A stretch of 44,572 nucleotides of DNA from Magnetospirillum sp. WYHS-4 (GCA_039908345.1 JAMOBD010000018.1:1-44572), one strand, 5' to 3'. Counted from the stretch's first letter, positions 7,534-15,628 are shown. A program made the numbers and translations. Notes: generated from the sequence alone by a model not told the origin.

Positions 7534-9495
7534 ATGGATGCCAAGATTCAGGATGCCGGCCAGCGCGGCGGCCATACCTATCTGCGCTTCAAGAAGGGTG
7601 ACAACACCTACGACGACCTGACCGAGGTTGTCCTGGAATCGGGCTTTTCCTACAAGTGCCCCACTTACGTCCACCGCACGCCGCCCTGCCAGGGCAGTTG
7701 TCCTTCCGGCCACGATATCCGCGGCTGGCTCGCCATCGCCCGCGGCCAGGACAAGCCGGCCGACGGCCGTCCGTGGCAGGCCTACGCCTTCGAGCGCATG
7801 GTCAAAGCCAATCCCTTCCCGGCCATCATGGGCCGCGTCTGCCCTGCTCCCTGCCAGTCGGGCTGCAACCGCAACGAGGTCGAAGACTACGTCGGCATCA
7901 ACGCGGTGGAACAGTACGTCGGCGATTGGGCCATCGAGAACAAGCTCGCCCTGCCCAAGCCGGAAAAGGAATCCGGCAAGAAGGTCGCGGTGGTGGGCGG
8001 TGGTCCGGCCGGCCTGTCGGCGGCCTACTTCCTGCGCCAGAAGGGCCACAAGGTTACCTTGTTCGAAGCCAATGCCAAGCTGGGCGGCATGATGGAGTTC
8101 GGTATCCCGAACTACCGCATTCCCCCCCACGTCCTGGAGGCCGAGACCCGGCGCATCCTTGACCTGGGCGTCGAGGTCCGCCTCAATACCCGCGTCGGCA
8201 AAGACATTTCCCTTGACCAGCTCAAGAAGGACTTCGACGGCGTGTTCTGGGGCATCGGCGCCCAGAAGGGCCGCGGGCTGCCGATCGCGGGCTGGGAAGG
8301 CACTCCCAACTGCGTGTCCGGCGTCGCCTTCCTGAAGGCCTTCGCCGAAGGCCGCCTGCAGTTCACCACCAAGCGCATGATCGTGGTGGGCGGCGGCGAC
8401 ACCTCCATCGACGTGGCTTCGGTGGCGCGCCGCATCGGCGCGATTCACCACGCCCGCGAGAGCGACCGCCCGGAGAACGTGGTTTGGGGCAATACCGCCC
8501 ATGACGTCGCCTCCAGCGGCCGGCGCGAAGGCGTCGAGGTGGTTCTGACGTCCCTGTTCCCGGTCGAGGGCATGATGGCCGCCGAACGCGAGCGCGAGGA
8601 CGCCATGTGCGAAGGCGTCGAAATCCGCGGCAGCGTCATGCCCCTTGAAATTCTCAAGGACGAGACCGGGCGCGCCAAGGGCCTCAAGATGTGCGAGTGC
8701 GACATGGACGGCATGACGCCGATTCCCCGCCAGGGCACCGAATTCAACCTCTACGCCGACTTGATCGTGGCCGCCATCGGCCAGTCGGGCGACATGGAGG
8801 GATTGGAAGCCATGGACAACGGCCGCGGGTTCGTCGCCATCGACACCAAGGCCGCCTATCAAGTCAAGGGCGCGCCCGGCCACTTCGCCGGCGGCGATGT
8901 GATCCGTCCACACCTGCTGACCACCGCCATCGGCCATGGCTCCATCGCCGCCGAGCAGATCGACGTCTTTCTCGCCCAGGGCGAGGTGCCCATCCGTCCC
9001 AAGGTGGACAAGCACCACTTCAACCTGCTCGAGGAACTGCATCAGCGCAAGCTGGAGCCGGAAGCCTTCAAGGGCGGCAACGTCCATGGCACCTCGGCGG
9101 CCAAGTTCGCCATCCATAATTACGAGGATCGCTCCACCAAGGAGATCGTGACCCACCACGAACTGTTCCTCGGCCACTTCAAGTTCGTCGACCGCAACAA
9201 GCGGGAAGAGATCAAGATCTCCGCCGACACCGTTCTTGGCAACTACGAGGAACGCACCAAGGGCCTTACCGACGCCCAGGTGGTCGACGAGGCCAAGCGC
9301 TGCATGAGTTGCGGCATGTGCTTCGAATGCGACAATTGCATGATCTTCTGCCCGCAGACCGCCGTGAAGCGCCACAATACCAAGGAGCGGGCCGTCGGCC
9401 GCTATGTCTTCACGGAATATTCGGAATGCATCGGCTGCCACGTTTGCAAGGACGTCTGCCCGACCGGTTACATCCAGATGGGCCTCGGCGAATAA
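7534..9495 (+). CDS. GltD-like FAD/NAD(P) oxidoreductase with C-terminal ferredoxin domain
   Basis: A 653-aa soluble flavoprotein. The N-terminal Fe-S domain carries Cys42/52/56 and Cys103/107/111, as in glutamate synthase small subunits. Next come an FAD-binding GGGPAG (155-160) and a second dinucleotide site GGGD (286-289). A C-terminal bis-cluster domain follows, with Cys590/593/596/599/602/606 and CIGCHVCKDVCP (632-643). This layout is known in DsrL, BzdV/KorC-type NAD(P)H:acceptor enzymes and similar GltD homologues that move electrons between NAD(P)H and ferredoxin-like partners. No gltB, dsr or benzoyl-CoA gene is adjacent, so the partner is open. ATG 7534 has AAGGAG 7 nt upstream. Confidence 0.85.
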   Translation: MDAKIQDAGQRGGHTYLRFKKGDNTYDDLTEVVLESGFSYKCPTYVHRTPPCQGSCPSGHDIRGWLAIARGQDKPADGRPWQAYAFERMVKANPFPAIMGRVCPAPCQSGCNRNEVEDYVGINAVEQYVGDWAIENKLALPKPEKESGKKVAVVGGGPAGLSAAYFLRQKGHKVTLFEANAKLGGMMEFGIPNYRIPPHVLEAETRRILDLGVEVRLNTRVGKDISLDQLKKDFDGVFWGIGAQKGRGLPIAGWEGTPNCVSGVAFLKAFAEGRLQFTTKRMIVVGGGDTSIDVASVARRIGAIHHARESDRPENVVWGNTAHDVASSGRREGVEVVLTSLFPVEGMMAAEREREDAMCEGVEIRGSVMPLEILKDETGRAKGLKMCECDMDGMTPIPRQGTEFNLYADLIVAAIGQSGDMEGLEAMDNGRGFVAIDTKAAYQVKGAPGHFAGGDVIRPHLLTTAIGHGSIAAEQIDVFLAQGEVPIRPKVDKHHFNLLEELHQRKLEPEAFKGGNVHGTSAAKFAIHNYEDRSTKEIVTHHELFLGHFKFVDRNKREEIKISADTVLGNYEERTKGLTDAQVVDEAKRCMSCGMCFECDNCMIFCPQTAVKRHNTKERAVGRYVFTEYSECIGCHVCKDVCPTGYIQMGLGE

Positions 9496-9519
9496 AGTCC
9501 GGCACTTCGTCATCGACGC

Positions 9520-9550
9520 AAGGCCCGCCCTTCGAAGGGGCGGGCCTTTT
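9520..9550 (+). terminator. Rho-independent terminator
   Basis: AAGGCCCGCCC (9520-9530) pairs with GGGCGGGCCTT (9538-9548) around a short TTCGAAG loop, and the transcript then continues TTTT. It lies 24 nt after the oxidoreductase stop and insulates that gene from the next one. Confidence 0.9.
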
Positions 9551-9589
9551 CGTTATCATCTCCTTCGTCCCTTGTGGCAGGATCGCGCC

Positions 9590-10309
9590 GTGACCGATGG
9601 ACAAGGTTCCCCTTCCCGGCTGCCGCTCCTCGACGTGATGCGCGGGTTGGCCCTGCTGCTGATGGCCAGCTACCATCTGGCCTGGGACTTGGTCTATTTC
9701 GGTCTGGCCGACATCCCCTTGTTCAGCGCCCCGGCCTGGATCTTCTATCCCCGCTTCATCGCCGCCCTGTTCCTGTTCATCGTCGGGATCGGTCTGGCGC
9801 TTTGGTGGCGGGCGGGGGCGAATCGGGCGCGCTATTTGCGTCGCCTGGGGCTGGTATCCGCCTGTGCGGGGATCATCACGCTTGCCACCTGGGCGGCCTT
9901 CCCGGCGCAATACGTGTTCTTCGGCATCCTCCATTGCATCGCGCTGTCCAGCTTGGCCGCGTTACCCTTTCTGCGCGGCTCTCCGCGGACGGCGGTGGCG
10001 GGGGGATTGCTTTGCTTGGCCGCACCCTGGCTGTTCGCCGCACCGATCTTCGATGCGCCGGCCCTGCTTTGGCTGGGGCTGGCGACTCTGCGGCCGAGCA
10101 CGGTCGACTACGTTCCCCTGTTCCCCTGGGTGGGTTGGGTGCTGCTAGGGACGGCGGCGGGGCGGTGGAACCTCGTTCCCACGGGCGGCCTTCCCCGCTT
10201 CCTGATTCCCCCGGCCTGGCTCGGCCGTCACAGTCTGGCCGTCTACATGCTCCACCAGCCGCTGTTGTTCGGGCTGGTCTATCTCATTGCCTTGGTCAGT
10301 GCGCCATGA
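9590..10309 (+). CDS. DUF1624 / heparan-alpha-glucosaminide N-acetyltransferase-like membrane protein
   Basis: A 239-aa polytopic inner-membrane protein with about seven hydrophobic helices. The N-terminal LDVMRGLALLLMASYHLAWD and the C-terminal LGRHSLAVYMLHQPLL are hallmarks of the DUF1624/HGSNAT and acyltransferase-3-like superfamily, whose members move acyl groups across membranes onto sugars. The start is GTG 9590 with AGGA at 9579-9582. The gene runs 14 bp into the convergent Usp gene (10296-10309), so the last codons of both overlap. The acceptor molecule is unknown. Confidence 0.8.
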   Translation: MTDGQGSPSRLPLLDVMRGLALLLMASYHLAWDLVYFGLADIPLFSAPAWIFYPRFIAALFLFIVGIGLALWWRAGANRARYLRRLGLVSACAGIITLATWAAFPAQYVFFGILHCIALSSLAALPFLRGSPRTAVAGGLLCLAAPWLFAAPIFDAPALLWLGLATLRPSTVDYVPLFPWVGWVLLGTAAGRWNLVPTGGLPRFLIPPAWLGRHSLAVYMLHQPLLFGLVYLIALVSAP

Positions 10310-11162
10310 ACAGCGGAACGGCTGCCTTTTCCAGCATATGGCGGGTGACGCCGCCCAGGATCAATTCCCGCATGCGGCTATGGGTGAAGGCGCCCATGAC
10401 CAGCAGGTCGACCTCCGCCTTCGCCGCATGATCGAGAATCACCGTTCCCACATCCTGGCCGGGGCCCAATTCGAGAGACCAAGCGTCGGCAACGATGTCG
10501 TGCCAAGCCAGATAGGCCACCAGATCGTCCAGGGAGGCACCCGGTTCGTCCACCCGGCCGGCGGCCAGCGCCGTCACCCGGTCGGCTCTGCGCAGGAGCG
10601 GAAGCGCGGCGGCCACGGCGCGGGCCGACTGCGGACTGCCGTTCCAGGCCACCGCCACATGGCGGCCGATCATGGTCGGCGCGGTGCCTGGCGCCACCAG
10701 GACCGGGCGGCCGGTCTCGAACAGGGCGGCGTTGAGGGACAAGGCACGGGCAATGTCGTCCTTGGCCGATCCGCCGACCACGATCAGATCCGCCATCCGG
10801 CCCCGCCGGGCCACGACGCCGTCCTCGGGCCCGGTCGTCTCGGCCCATTCGGCGGACAGGTCTCCGGGACCCGGCGCCTCGCGGTCCAAGGCAACGCGAT
10901 AACGGCCGACGAAGGTATCGAAGATCTCGCGGGCACGAGCCTTGCGGATGGCGATTTCCCGGGCCGCCATGTCGATCATATCCTCGATCATCGGTCCCGA
11001 CATGCCCTCGCCCAGCAAGGGCAGCGCATCGCGCGCGTCGGCCGCCACGTGCAAGGCCACGACATGGGCCGCCAGGTCGCGCCCCAGGGTCATGGCGGTT
11101 TCCAGGGCGACTTGGGAATCGGCGGTGCCGTTGACCGGCACGAGAATGGTCTTGATGGTCAT
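10296..11162 (-). CDS. universal stress protein, tandem UspA domains
   Basis: A 288-aa protein made of two Usp domains (about residues 1-145 and 150-288). Such proteins bind ATP or sense stress in the cytoplasm. The first domain begins TIKTILVPVNGT. The second holds the nucleotide-loop region MGAFTHSRMRELILGGVTRHML. In it the usual G-x2-G is altered (GAFT), so ATP binding may be weakened, while the GGVT end is kept. ATG at 11162 overlaps the stop of the upstream kinase-like gene by four bases, indicating coupled translation. The 3' end overlaps the convergent membrane gene by 14 bp. Confidence 0.87.
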   Translation of the reverse strand: MTIKTILVPVNGTADSQVALETAMTLGRDLAAHVVALHVAADARDALPLLGEGMSGPMIEDMIDMAAREIAIRKARAREIFDTFVGRYRVALDREAPGPGDLSAEWAETTGPEDGVVARRGRMADLIVVGGSAKDDIARALSLNAALFETGRPVLVAPGTAPTMIGRHVAVAWNGSPQSARAVAAALPLLRRADRVTALAAGRVDEPGASLDDLVAYLAWHDIVADAWSLELGPGQDVGTVILDHAAKAEVDLLVMGAFTHSRMRELILGGVTRHMLEKAAVPLFMAH

Positions 11163-12745
11163 TTCCGGTGTCCTTCCTGCATGGCGCGCAATCCCAGAAT
11201 CCTCGATCCCTGGCTTAAAGTCTGCTCCCGAGGTCCGCTGCTGTCCACCCTTGCCCAGGAGATGGGTCCCAGATCGTAGCCCTGCTGCATGATGACCACC
11301 TCGGCGTCGGCGTCCGAGGCGTTGCCGATGCGCTTCTCCACCCGTTCCAGCATGACGTCGGGCGGGGCTTCCAGCCAGAGGCCGTGGAACTCGACACCGA
11401 CGTCGACGGCGATGCGCGCCATGGCGTCGCGCTGGTCCGGCTTGGCGAAAACCGCGTCGGCCACCACGGAATGGCCACCCTTCAGGGTGGCGCGCACCGC
11501 CTCCTCGAAGACATGGTAGGTCTGCTGGGTGATGTCGCTGGCATAGCCCCACTTGGGCAGCTTCTGCAGGGGGCTGGCGCCCAGAAGCCGCTTGCGGATG
11601 ACGTCGGTGCGCAGCACGCGGGCGCCGGGTGCCGCGCCCAGGAACGGCGCCACCTCGCGGGCCATGCGGGATTTGCCGCTGCCCGACAGCCCGCCGACCG
11701 CCACCAGGCGGGGGGCGGGCGGTGCCAGATAGGCCAAGGCTGCGTCCAGGTAGGCGCGCGCTTCGCCGCGCAGGCGTGCGACCTCGGTAATGTCGGCGAT
11801 GGTGCCCACGGCGGTGGCGCTGACATGGGCGCGGATGGCGGCGCGGAGCGCGAGGAACAGGGGCAGCGCAGGCAGGCCGCTGCCGTCTCCCGTGATGTCC
11901 AGGTACTCGTTCATCAGGAAGCAAGCCAGCCCGCGGAGTCGCCTGTGGTCAAGGTCCATCAGCAGGAACGCCAGGTCGAAGAAGGTGTCGATGTCGGCGA
12001 AGTCGTCGTTGAACTCGATGGCGTCGAACAGGACCGGTCGCCCCTCGATCAGACAGATATTGCGTAAGTGCAGATCGCCATGGCAGTGCCTGACCTTACC
12101 CAGGCGGCGCCGGGCCTCCAGGCCCGGGCCCCAGCGGTCCAGGGCCTCCAGGCAGGCCTGATCGAGGCGTTTCGTCTTGGCGGTGTCCAGCAAGCCGGGC
12201 GGCAGCTGCCCGAAGGCCGCCGCGTTGCCCTTGAGGACGCCCAGCAGGCCCAGCTTGCCCCCCCGATTGGGGCGCTCCTCGGCCTCCATGTGGAATCGGG
12301 CCACCGCTTCCGCCAGGCCGCCCATCAGACGGCGGTCGAGGCCGCCGCGCTGCGCGACGCGGTCGAGCAGGTTGTTGTCGTCGAAGCGCGCCATGTCGAC
12401 CACCCAGTCGAGCACCTCGCCCTCGCCGCCCAGCGCGAGGCTGCCATCGGCGCGCCGCACGACCGGCAGGATACCCTTGTAGATGCCCGGCGCGGTGCGG
12501 CGATTGACCGTTACCTCTTCCTCGCAGAACCGGCGGCGCCGGTCGGGGGTCGAAAAGTCGAGATAGGGGTAGACAACGGCGCGCTTCAGCTTGAGCGCCC
12601 GATCGCCCAGCAGGAAGATGCTGGAAATGTGGGTATCGATTCTTTCCACGCGCCATTCCCGGACCCCGAAGGCCTCGGGCCGCGAGAGGAAGTCGATGAC
12701 GGCGGATTGGTCCTCGACGATCATGGCGGCAGTGTACCCTGCCAA
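11159..12745 (-). CDS. bifunctional aminoglycoside-phosphotransferase-like / P-loop kinase fusion
   Basis: A 528-aa cytoplasmic two-domain protein. The N-terminal half is APH/choline-kinase-like, with the catalytic loop HCHGDLHLRN (about 220-229) and a metal-binding segment LFDAIEFND. The C-terminal half is an AAA_33-type P-loop kinase with Walker A GLSGSGKS (about 350-358). This fusion is widespread in proteobacteria but its substrate is not established; it need not concern antibiotics. Its partner here is the tandem-Usp gene, joined by an ATGA overlap, and the same pairing is common elsewhere, which suggests a stress or low-oxygen role. Met at 12724 is an alternative start. Confidence 0.87.
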   Translation of the reverse strand: MAGYTAAMIVEDQSAVIDFLSRPEAFGVREWRVERIDTHISSIFLLGDRALKLKRAVVYPYLDFSTPDRRRRFCEEEVTVNRRTAPGIYKGILPVVRRADGSLALGGEGEVLDWVVDMARFDDNNLLDRVAQRGGLDRRLMGGLAEAVARFHMEAEERPNRGGKLGLLGVLKGNAAAFGQLPPGLLDTAKTKRLDQACLEALDRWGPGLEARRRLGKVRHCHGDLHLRNICLIEGRPVLFDAIEFNDDFADIDTFFDLAFLLMDLDHRRLRGLACFLMNEYLDITGDGSGLPALPLFLALRAAIRAHVSATAVGTIADITEVARLRGEARAYLDAALAYLAPPAPRLVAVGGLSGSGKSRMAREVAPFLGAAPGARVLRTDVIRKRLLGASPLQKLPKWGYASDITQQTYHVFEEAVRATLKGGHSVVADAVFAKPDQRDAMARIAVDVGVEFHGLWLEAPPDVMLERVEKRIGNASDADAEVVIMQQGYDLGPISWARVDSSGPREQTLSQGSRILGLRAMQEGHRK

Positions 12746-12769
12746 CCGGAAGTTGGGAACCGGGCCGAT

Positions 12770-12811
12770 GTCCGCCCCACCCCGGCGGCCTGGCCGGGAT
12801 GGGGCGGGGAC
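12770..12811 (-). terminator. GC-rich stem-loop after PhyH gene (candidate terminator)
   Basis: An interrupted inverted repeat: GTCC/GGAC, GCCCCA/TGGGGC and CCCGGC/GCCGGG pair around a 6-nt loop at 12787-12792. It lies just past the PhyH stop and before the next minus-strand gene. There is no T-run, so it may slow polymerase or stabilise an end rather than terminate fully. Confidence 0.45.
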
Positions 12812-12817
12812 GTCGGA

Positions 12818-13585
12818 TCAAACGCGGTAGCTGGCGTCGGCGCGGGCCTCCGAAGCCTTGTTGGGGGCGTAGTTCTTCCACTTGTCAGTATAGTAGCGCA
12901 TCCGCATGTCGCCCTCGGAAGCGCGGTTGAAGGTAAGGAAGATGTTGCGCCGGCCCTTGGCGCTGGTGTTGGAGGGCGAGCCGTGCGGCACGTAGGAATC
13001 GAAGAAGATCACGTCGCCCGGATCGGCCTCGATCAGCATGTATTCGTCCTCGGGCTTGTAGGGCGGGTCGTCATGGGTGAGCACCTGCCACTCGGGGCCC
13101 ATCAGCTCCTTCTTGTAGTTGCCCGAGCACAGGAAGCTCAGCGCGGCGTTCTCCTTGCGGTTGGCGTCGACCACGATGCCCATGCTGATGAAGAATTTGC
13201 TGTAGGCGTTCCAGCCGGCCGCCTGGTCCTGATGCAGCTTGTCGGGGCGGCAGCCGGGCAGCTTGAAGTTCACCTTCTCCTTGAAGAGTACCGGCGCTTC
13301 GCCGAACAGGTCGGTCAGGATGGCCTTGGCCTTGTCGCCGATCATGATCTTTTCGATATCGGGGTTGAGGCCGCCGAACAGGTTCTCGACGCGCACCAGC
13401 ACGGTCTCGCCGTTGACCGGGCTCTTTTCGTAGTATTTCGCCTCCTTGCCTTCCTGCGCGTCGGTATCGCGCAGGCGGTCCAGAAAGTCGGAGATCTTCT
13501 TGATCTCGTCCGCGCCGAAGAAGCCCTTGAACACAAGGAAGCCCCGCTTGTGGAACAGCTCGACCTCGTCCTTGGACAACGCCAT
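12818..13585 (-). CDS. phytanoyl-CoA dioxygenase (PhyH) family protein
   Basis: A 255-aa Fe(II)/2-oxoglutarate-dependent oxygenase. The facial triad is visible as His118-x-Asp120 (KLHQDQ) and His201 (YVPHGS), and Arg212 or Arg213 (KGRRN) is placed to bind 2-oxoglutarate. The fold opens with FHKRGFLVFKGFF, typical of PhyH proteins. Substrates in the family range from phytanoyl-CoA to ectoine and small natural products, and nothing nearby narrows this. I chose ATG 13585, preceded by AGAGGA about 9-10 nt upstream, over the Met at 13630. Confidence 0.85.
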   Translation of the reverse strand: MALSKDEVELFHKRGFLVFKGFFGADEIKKISDFLDRLRDTDAQEGKEAKYYEKSPVNGETVLVRVENLFGGLNPDIEKIMIGDKAKAILTDLFGEAPVLFKEKVNFKLPGCRPDKLHQDQAAGWNAYSKFFISMGIVVDANRKENAALSFLCSGNYKKELMGPEWQVLTHDDPPYKPEDEYMLIEADPGDVIFFDSYVPHGSPSNTSAKGRRNIFLTFNRASEGDMRMRYYTDKWKNYAPNKASEARADASYRV

Positions 13586-13977
13586 GATACGAATTCCTCT
13601 AAGTCCAATGAAAATCGGGACGCGGAGCATAGCCTCCCGTCACGAAGCTGACAATCGGGGGAAAAGGACCAATTCGAGAAAGCGGGCCCCATTTTGCGAT
13701 AGCAGGCATGCCCGGACCGGGCAGCCGACGTCGGAGAACGACCTTTTTAGAGCAGGCGCCCGCCAAAAACTTATTCTCCCAGGCGAGTCTGAACCTAGTC
13801 TCCATTCCGCTCGACGCGGTTCGGCACTTTCCAGGAGTCATGAGCCGGTCTATTTTTACGGGAAGTATGGACGAGTTGGCAATCTATCCGGGCAATACGG
13901 GCTAGAATTCAGCGGGAATCTGTCTAAACAAATACAGCCCGGCCTGCCAAGGGCGCTCGGGAAAAGGAATGCTTCCG
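13586..13977. other. 392-bp intergenic region, no convincing gene
   Basis: This stretch lies between the divergent PhyH gene and the first ORF of the accessory region. Short plus-strand ORFs exist (for example 13708-13905) but lack a ribosome site or recognisable motif. The base composition becomes visibly more AT-rich from about 13740, unlike the flanking chromosome, which fits imported or decayed DNA. The PhyH promoter must lie in its left part; I could not place it with confidence. Confidence 0.5.
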
Positions 13978-14196
13978 ATGGAGAAAAAAGTTAAGACATG
14001 CCTTTCATTATTGACTGCGGCAATGACTATGAATGCCGAAAACGCACACGCAAAATTAGTAATTGTCCCCCCGCTGGTGGAGCGTAGCTACGCTGCCGCC
14101 GGCAGGGCGGTTCCGTCGAGGGTGAGGCGGATGGCGCGCGGGATGCCGATGCCTCGTCGTCGGGCGGTTTCGAGGACGGACCTGACGTTGGCGTAA
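13978..14196 (+). pseudogene. possible truncated exported protein disrupted by IS66 remnant
   Basis: The reading frame starts with a convincing signal peptide (MEKKVKTCLSLLTAAM...NAHA, then KLVIVPP) behind AAGGAA at 13964-13969. After about 30 codons it runs into sequence antisense to the IS66 transposase remnant and continues as Arg-rich out-of-context residues to a stop at 14196. The first 90 nt are AT-rich compared with the neighbours. I read it as the 5' stub of an exported protein gene cut by the insertion. Chance resemblance is possible. Confidence 0.35.
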
Positions 14197-14531
14197 AGGC
14201 CTGCGCCCCCTCGGAATCGGAAACTGTTGGTGACCTTGCGGAAGATGACGCGGGGTCGGAGCGCCTGCTCGGAGCCGTTGTTGGTGGCCGGGTTGGCACG
14301 GTTGGTGACGAAGACGAAGAGGTTCTGGCGGAAACGCTGGGCGATACGCTGAAGTTTGAGGCCGGGCTGGTACGTGACAAGCATGCACCGCCGAGCATTC
14401 CAACGACATGGGGTTTGTTCAGGGCCTCGAAGGACGCTGATCCTGAACCTCTTGGAGGGCACGCAACATCGATCAATTGGCGTATGTGATCGTCCGCAGG
14501 CGCTCGAACAGCGCCGAGAGGATTGCCTCAC
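14088..14531 (-). pseudogene. IS66-family transposase C-terminal remnant
   Basis: Only the 3' part of a transposase gene is left. The frame reads NNGSEQALRPRVIFRKVTNSF followed by LYANVRSVLETARRR, the conserved C-terminal end of IS66 TnpC, including the last catalytic segment. It stops with TAG at 14088-14090. Upstream of about 14400 the frame loses all similarity and no start, TnpA or TnpB is found, so the element is inactive. Clear terminal inverted repeats were not seen. Confidence 0.75.
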
Positions 14532-14568
14532 GACTGGTCATGGTGGATTTCCTGGGCCGTGCGGCCGA

Positions 14569-14611
14569 GCCGTATGCCGCGCTTGAATGACATACGGCTT
14601 GGCCGTATAAT
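14569..14611 (+). promoter_or_regulatory. BrnT promoter with triple half-site operator, leaderless start
   Basis: A TTGAAT -35 (14583-14588), a 17-nt spacer and a perfect TATAAT -10 (14606-14611) form a near-consensus promoter. The repeat ATACGGC-TTG-GCCGTAT (14592-14608) overlaps the -10, and a third half-site GCCGTAT lies at 14569-14575. Transcription should begin around 14617-14618, which is the GTG start codon of the toxin gene itself, and no Shine-Dalgarno is present. Autorepression by the HTH partner is the likely control. Confidence 0.7.
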
Positions 14612-14617
14612 GACGGT

Positions 14618-14893
14618 GTGGAATATGAGTTCGACCAGGCGAAGGAAGAGCCGAACGTCGCGGAGCGGGGTCTTTCCCTGGCTCTGGCTCCGCTGCCGTT
14701 CGAGGACTTGCTGCATGTGGCGGACGATGACCGCCGGGACTATGGCGAACGTCGTCAGGTCGCGTACGGCCGGATCGCCGGACGCCTGTTCGTCTGTGTG
14801 TTCACCGACCGCGGCGAAGTCCGCCGCATCATTTCCCTTCGCCGCGCCAACTCGAGGGAGAGACGAGCCTATGACCCGCAAGATCACGCCTGA
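14618..14893 (+). CDS. brnT: BrnT-family toxin (type II toxin-antitoxin)
   Basis: A 91-aa protein matching BrnT, a RelE-like-fold ribonuclease that halts translation. Recognisable parts are the opening EYEFDQAKEEPNVAERG, the central VAYGRIAGRLFVCVFT and the C-terminal RIISLRRANSRERRAY. The start is GTG 14618. No ribosome site is seen, and the predicted transcription start falls on or next to the GTG, so the mRNA is probably leaderless. It overlaps the partner gene by 23 nt. Toxin-first order is normal for brnT operons. Confidence 0.82.
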   Translation: MEYEFDQAKEEPNVAERGLSLALAPLPFEDLLHVADDDRRDYGERRQVAYGRIAGRLFVCVFTDRGEVRRIISLRRANSRERRAYDPQDHA

Positions 14894-15197
14894 AATGACC
14901 AAGGCCGCCCTGGCGAAGACCGACTGGGCCGCCGTGGACGCGACGACGGACGAGCAGATCGAGCGCCAGATCGCCGCAGATCCGAACCTGGCCCCCGAGA
15001 TCCTGCCGGTGGACGTGAAGGCCATCCGGACATCGACCGGACTGTCGCAGGGCCGGTTCGCGGCCCGATACCGCATTCCGGTGGGGACGCTCCGGGATTG
15101 GGAGCAGGGCCGGAAGCAGCCCGACACCACGGCCCGCGCCTACCTCCGGGTGATCGCCCGCAATCCCGAGATGGTGGCCCAGTCGCTGCAAGGCTGA
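14871..15197 (+). CDS. HTH (XRE-like) antitoxin partner of BrnT
   Basis: A 108-aa protein whose C-terminal half is a helix-turn-helix: LSQGRFAARYRIPVGTLRDW, then EQGRKQPDTTARAYLRVIA. The N-terminal half is acidic and starts MTRKITPEM, resembling the opening of BrnA antitoxins. Classical BrnA carries a ribbon-helix-helix DNA-binding domain; here an XRE-like domain takes that place. It should neutralise BrnT and bind the inverted repeats at 14569-14608. The start overlaps brnT by 23 nt, and GAGGGAGAGAC just upstream is a good ribosome site. Confidence 0.8.
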   Translation: MTRKITPEMTKAALAKTDWAAVDATTDEQIERQIAADPNLAPEILPVDVKAIRTSTGLSQGRFAARYRIPVGTLRDWEQGRKQPDTTARAYLRVIARNPEMVAQSLQG

Positions 15198-15201
15198 CCT
15201 C

Positions 15202-15537
15202 TCAGCGTCCCCGCCCCCGCCAGTTTCGGGCGACCAGCCGGGGCAGTTCGGCGATCCACTTGTCGGCGGCGGCGACCACGTCGAGGCGCTTCCTGACGGT
15301 GACCTGTGGCACCAGGATGAACAGCGGCTGACCAGGGTACCGGTGGACCGGCAGGATGGCGATGCCCTCCCGGGGGATCTCCAACTGCCGGCCGAGCGCG
15401 GCGCCGATATCCAGGGGCTCCAGGGCACCGCCACTCAGCCGGGGCCCGAGCACGCCTAGGATGACGTCCAGCTTGGGATGCGCGACCTTCAGCGGCGTCC
15501 CGAGCAGGCGGGAGGCAAGATGGGGAAGGCCGTTCAT
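15202..15537 (-). pseudogene. truncated phage-like S49 peptidase N-terminus (tentative)
   Basis: A 111-aa frame beginning MNGLPHLASRLLGTPL, then KLDVILGVLGPRL and PREGIAILPV. This resembles the start of phage prohead-type S49 peptidases, which open with LPHLA..LF.TPLL and reach EGIAVIPVRG before the catalytic domain. After about residue 68 the similarity ends, and the rest (VRKRLDVVAAADKWI) is unrelated. No Ser/Lys catalytic site is present, so it would be non-functional as a protease. It is convergent with the BrnT operon, 5 bp apart. The family call is from memory of motifs and is uncertain. Confidence 0.42.
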
Positions 15538-15567
15538 GGCAATCCGAAGAGGTCCGGGGGAATAGGC

Positions 15568-15620
15568 TTGACTCCGGCCGTGGCACCTCTCATATTCTGG
15601 ACATAATTTCTAGCCAGAAT
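15568..15620 (+). promoter_or_regulatory. Phd/PIN operon promoter and operator
   Basis: A TTGACT -35 (15568-15573) and CATATT -10 (15591-15596) have a 17-nt spacer. The inverted repeat ATTCTGG (15594-15600) / CCAGAAT (15614-15620) covers the -10 edge and the expected start site near 15603. That is where a Phd-family antitoxin would bind to repress its own operon. No strong Shine-Dalgarno precedes the ATG at 15629. Confidence 0.6.
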
Positions 15621-15628
15621 GTGTCGTC

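Noticed and set aside
10296-11924. 542-aa continuous minus-strand frame as one fused Usp protein
   Set aside because: The upstream part is out of frame with the kinase gene and lacks a domain; the Usp protein begins at the ATG at 11162.
13708-13905. 65-aa plus-strand ORF in the accessory region
   Set aside because: No ribosome site, no motif, and it ends in ordinary intergenic sequence.
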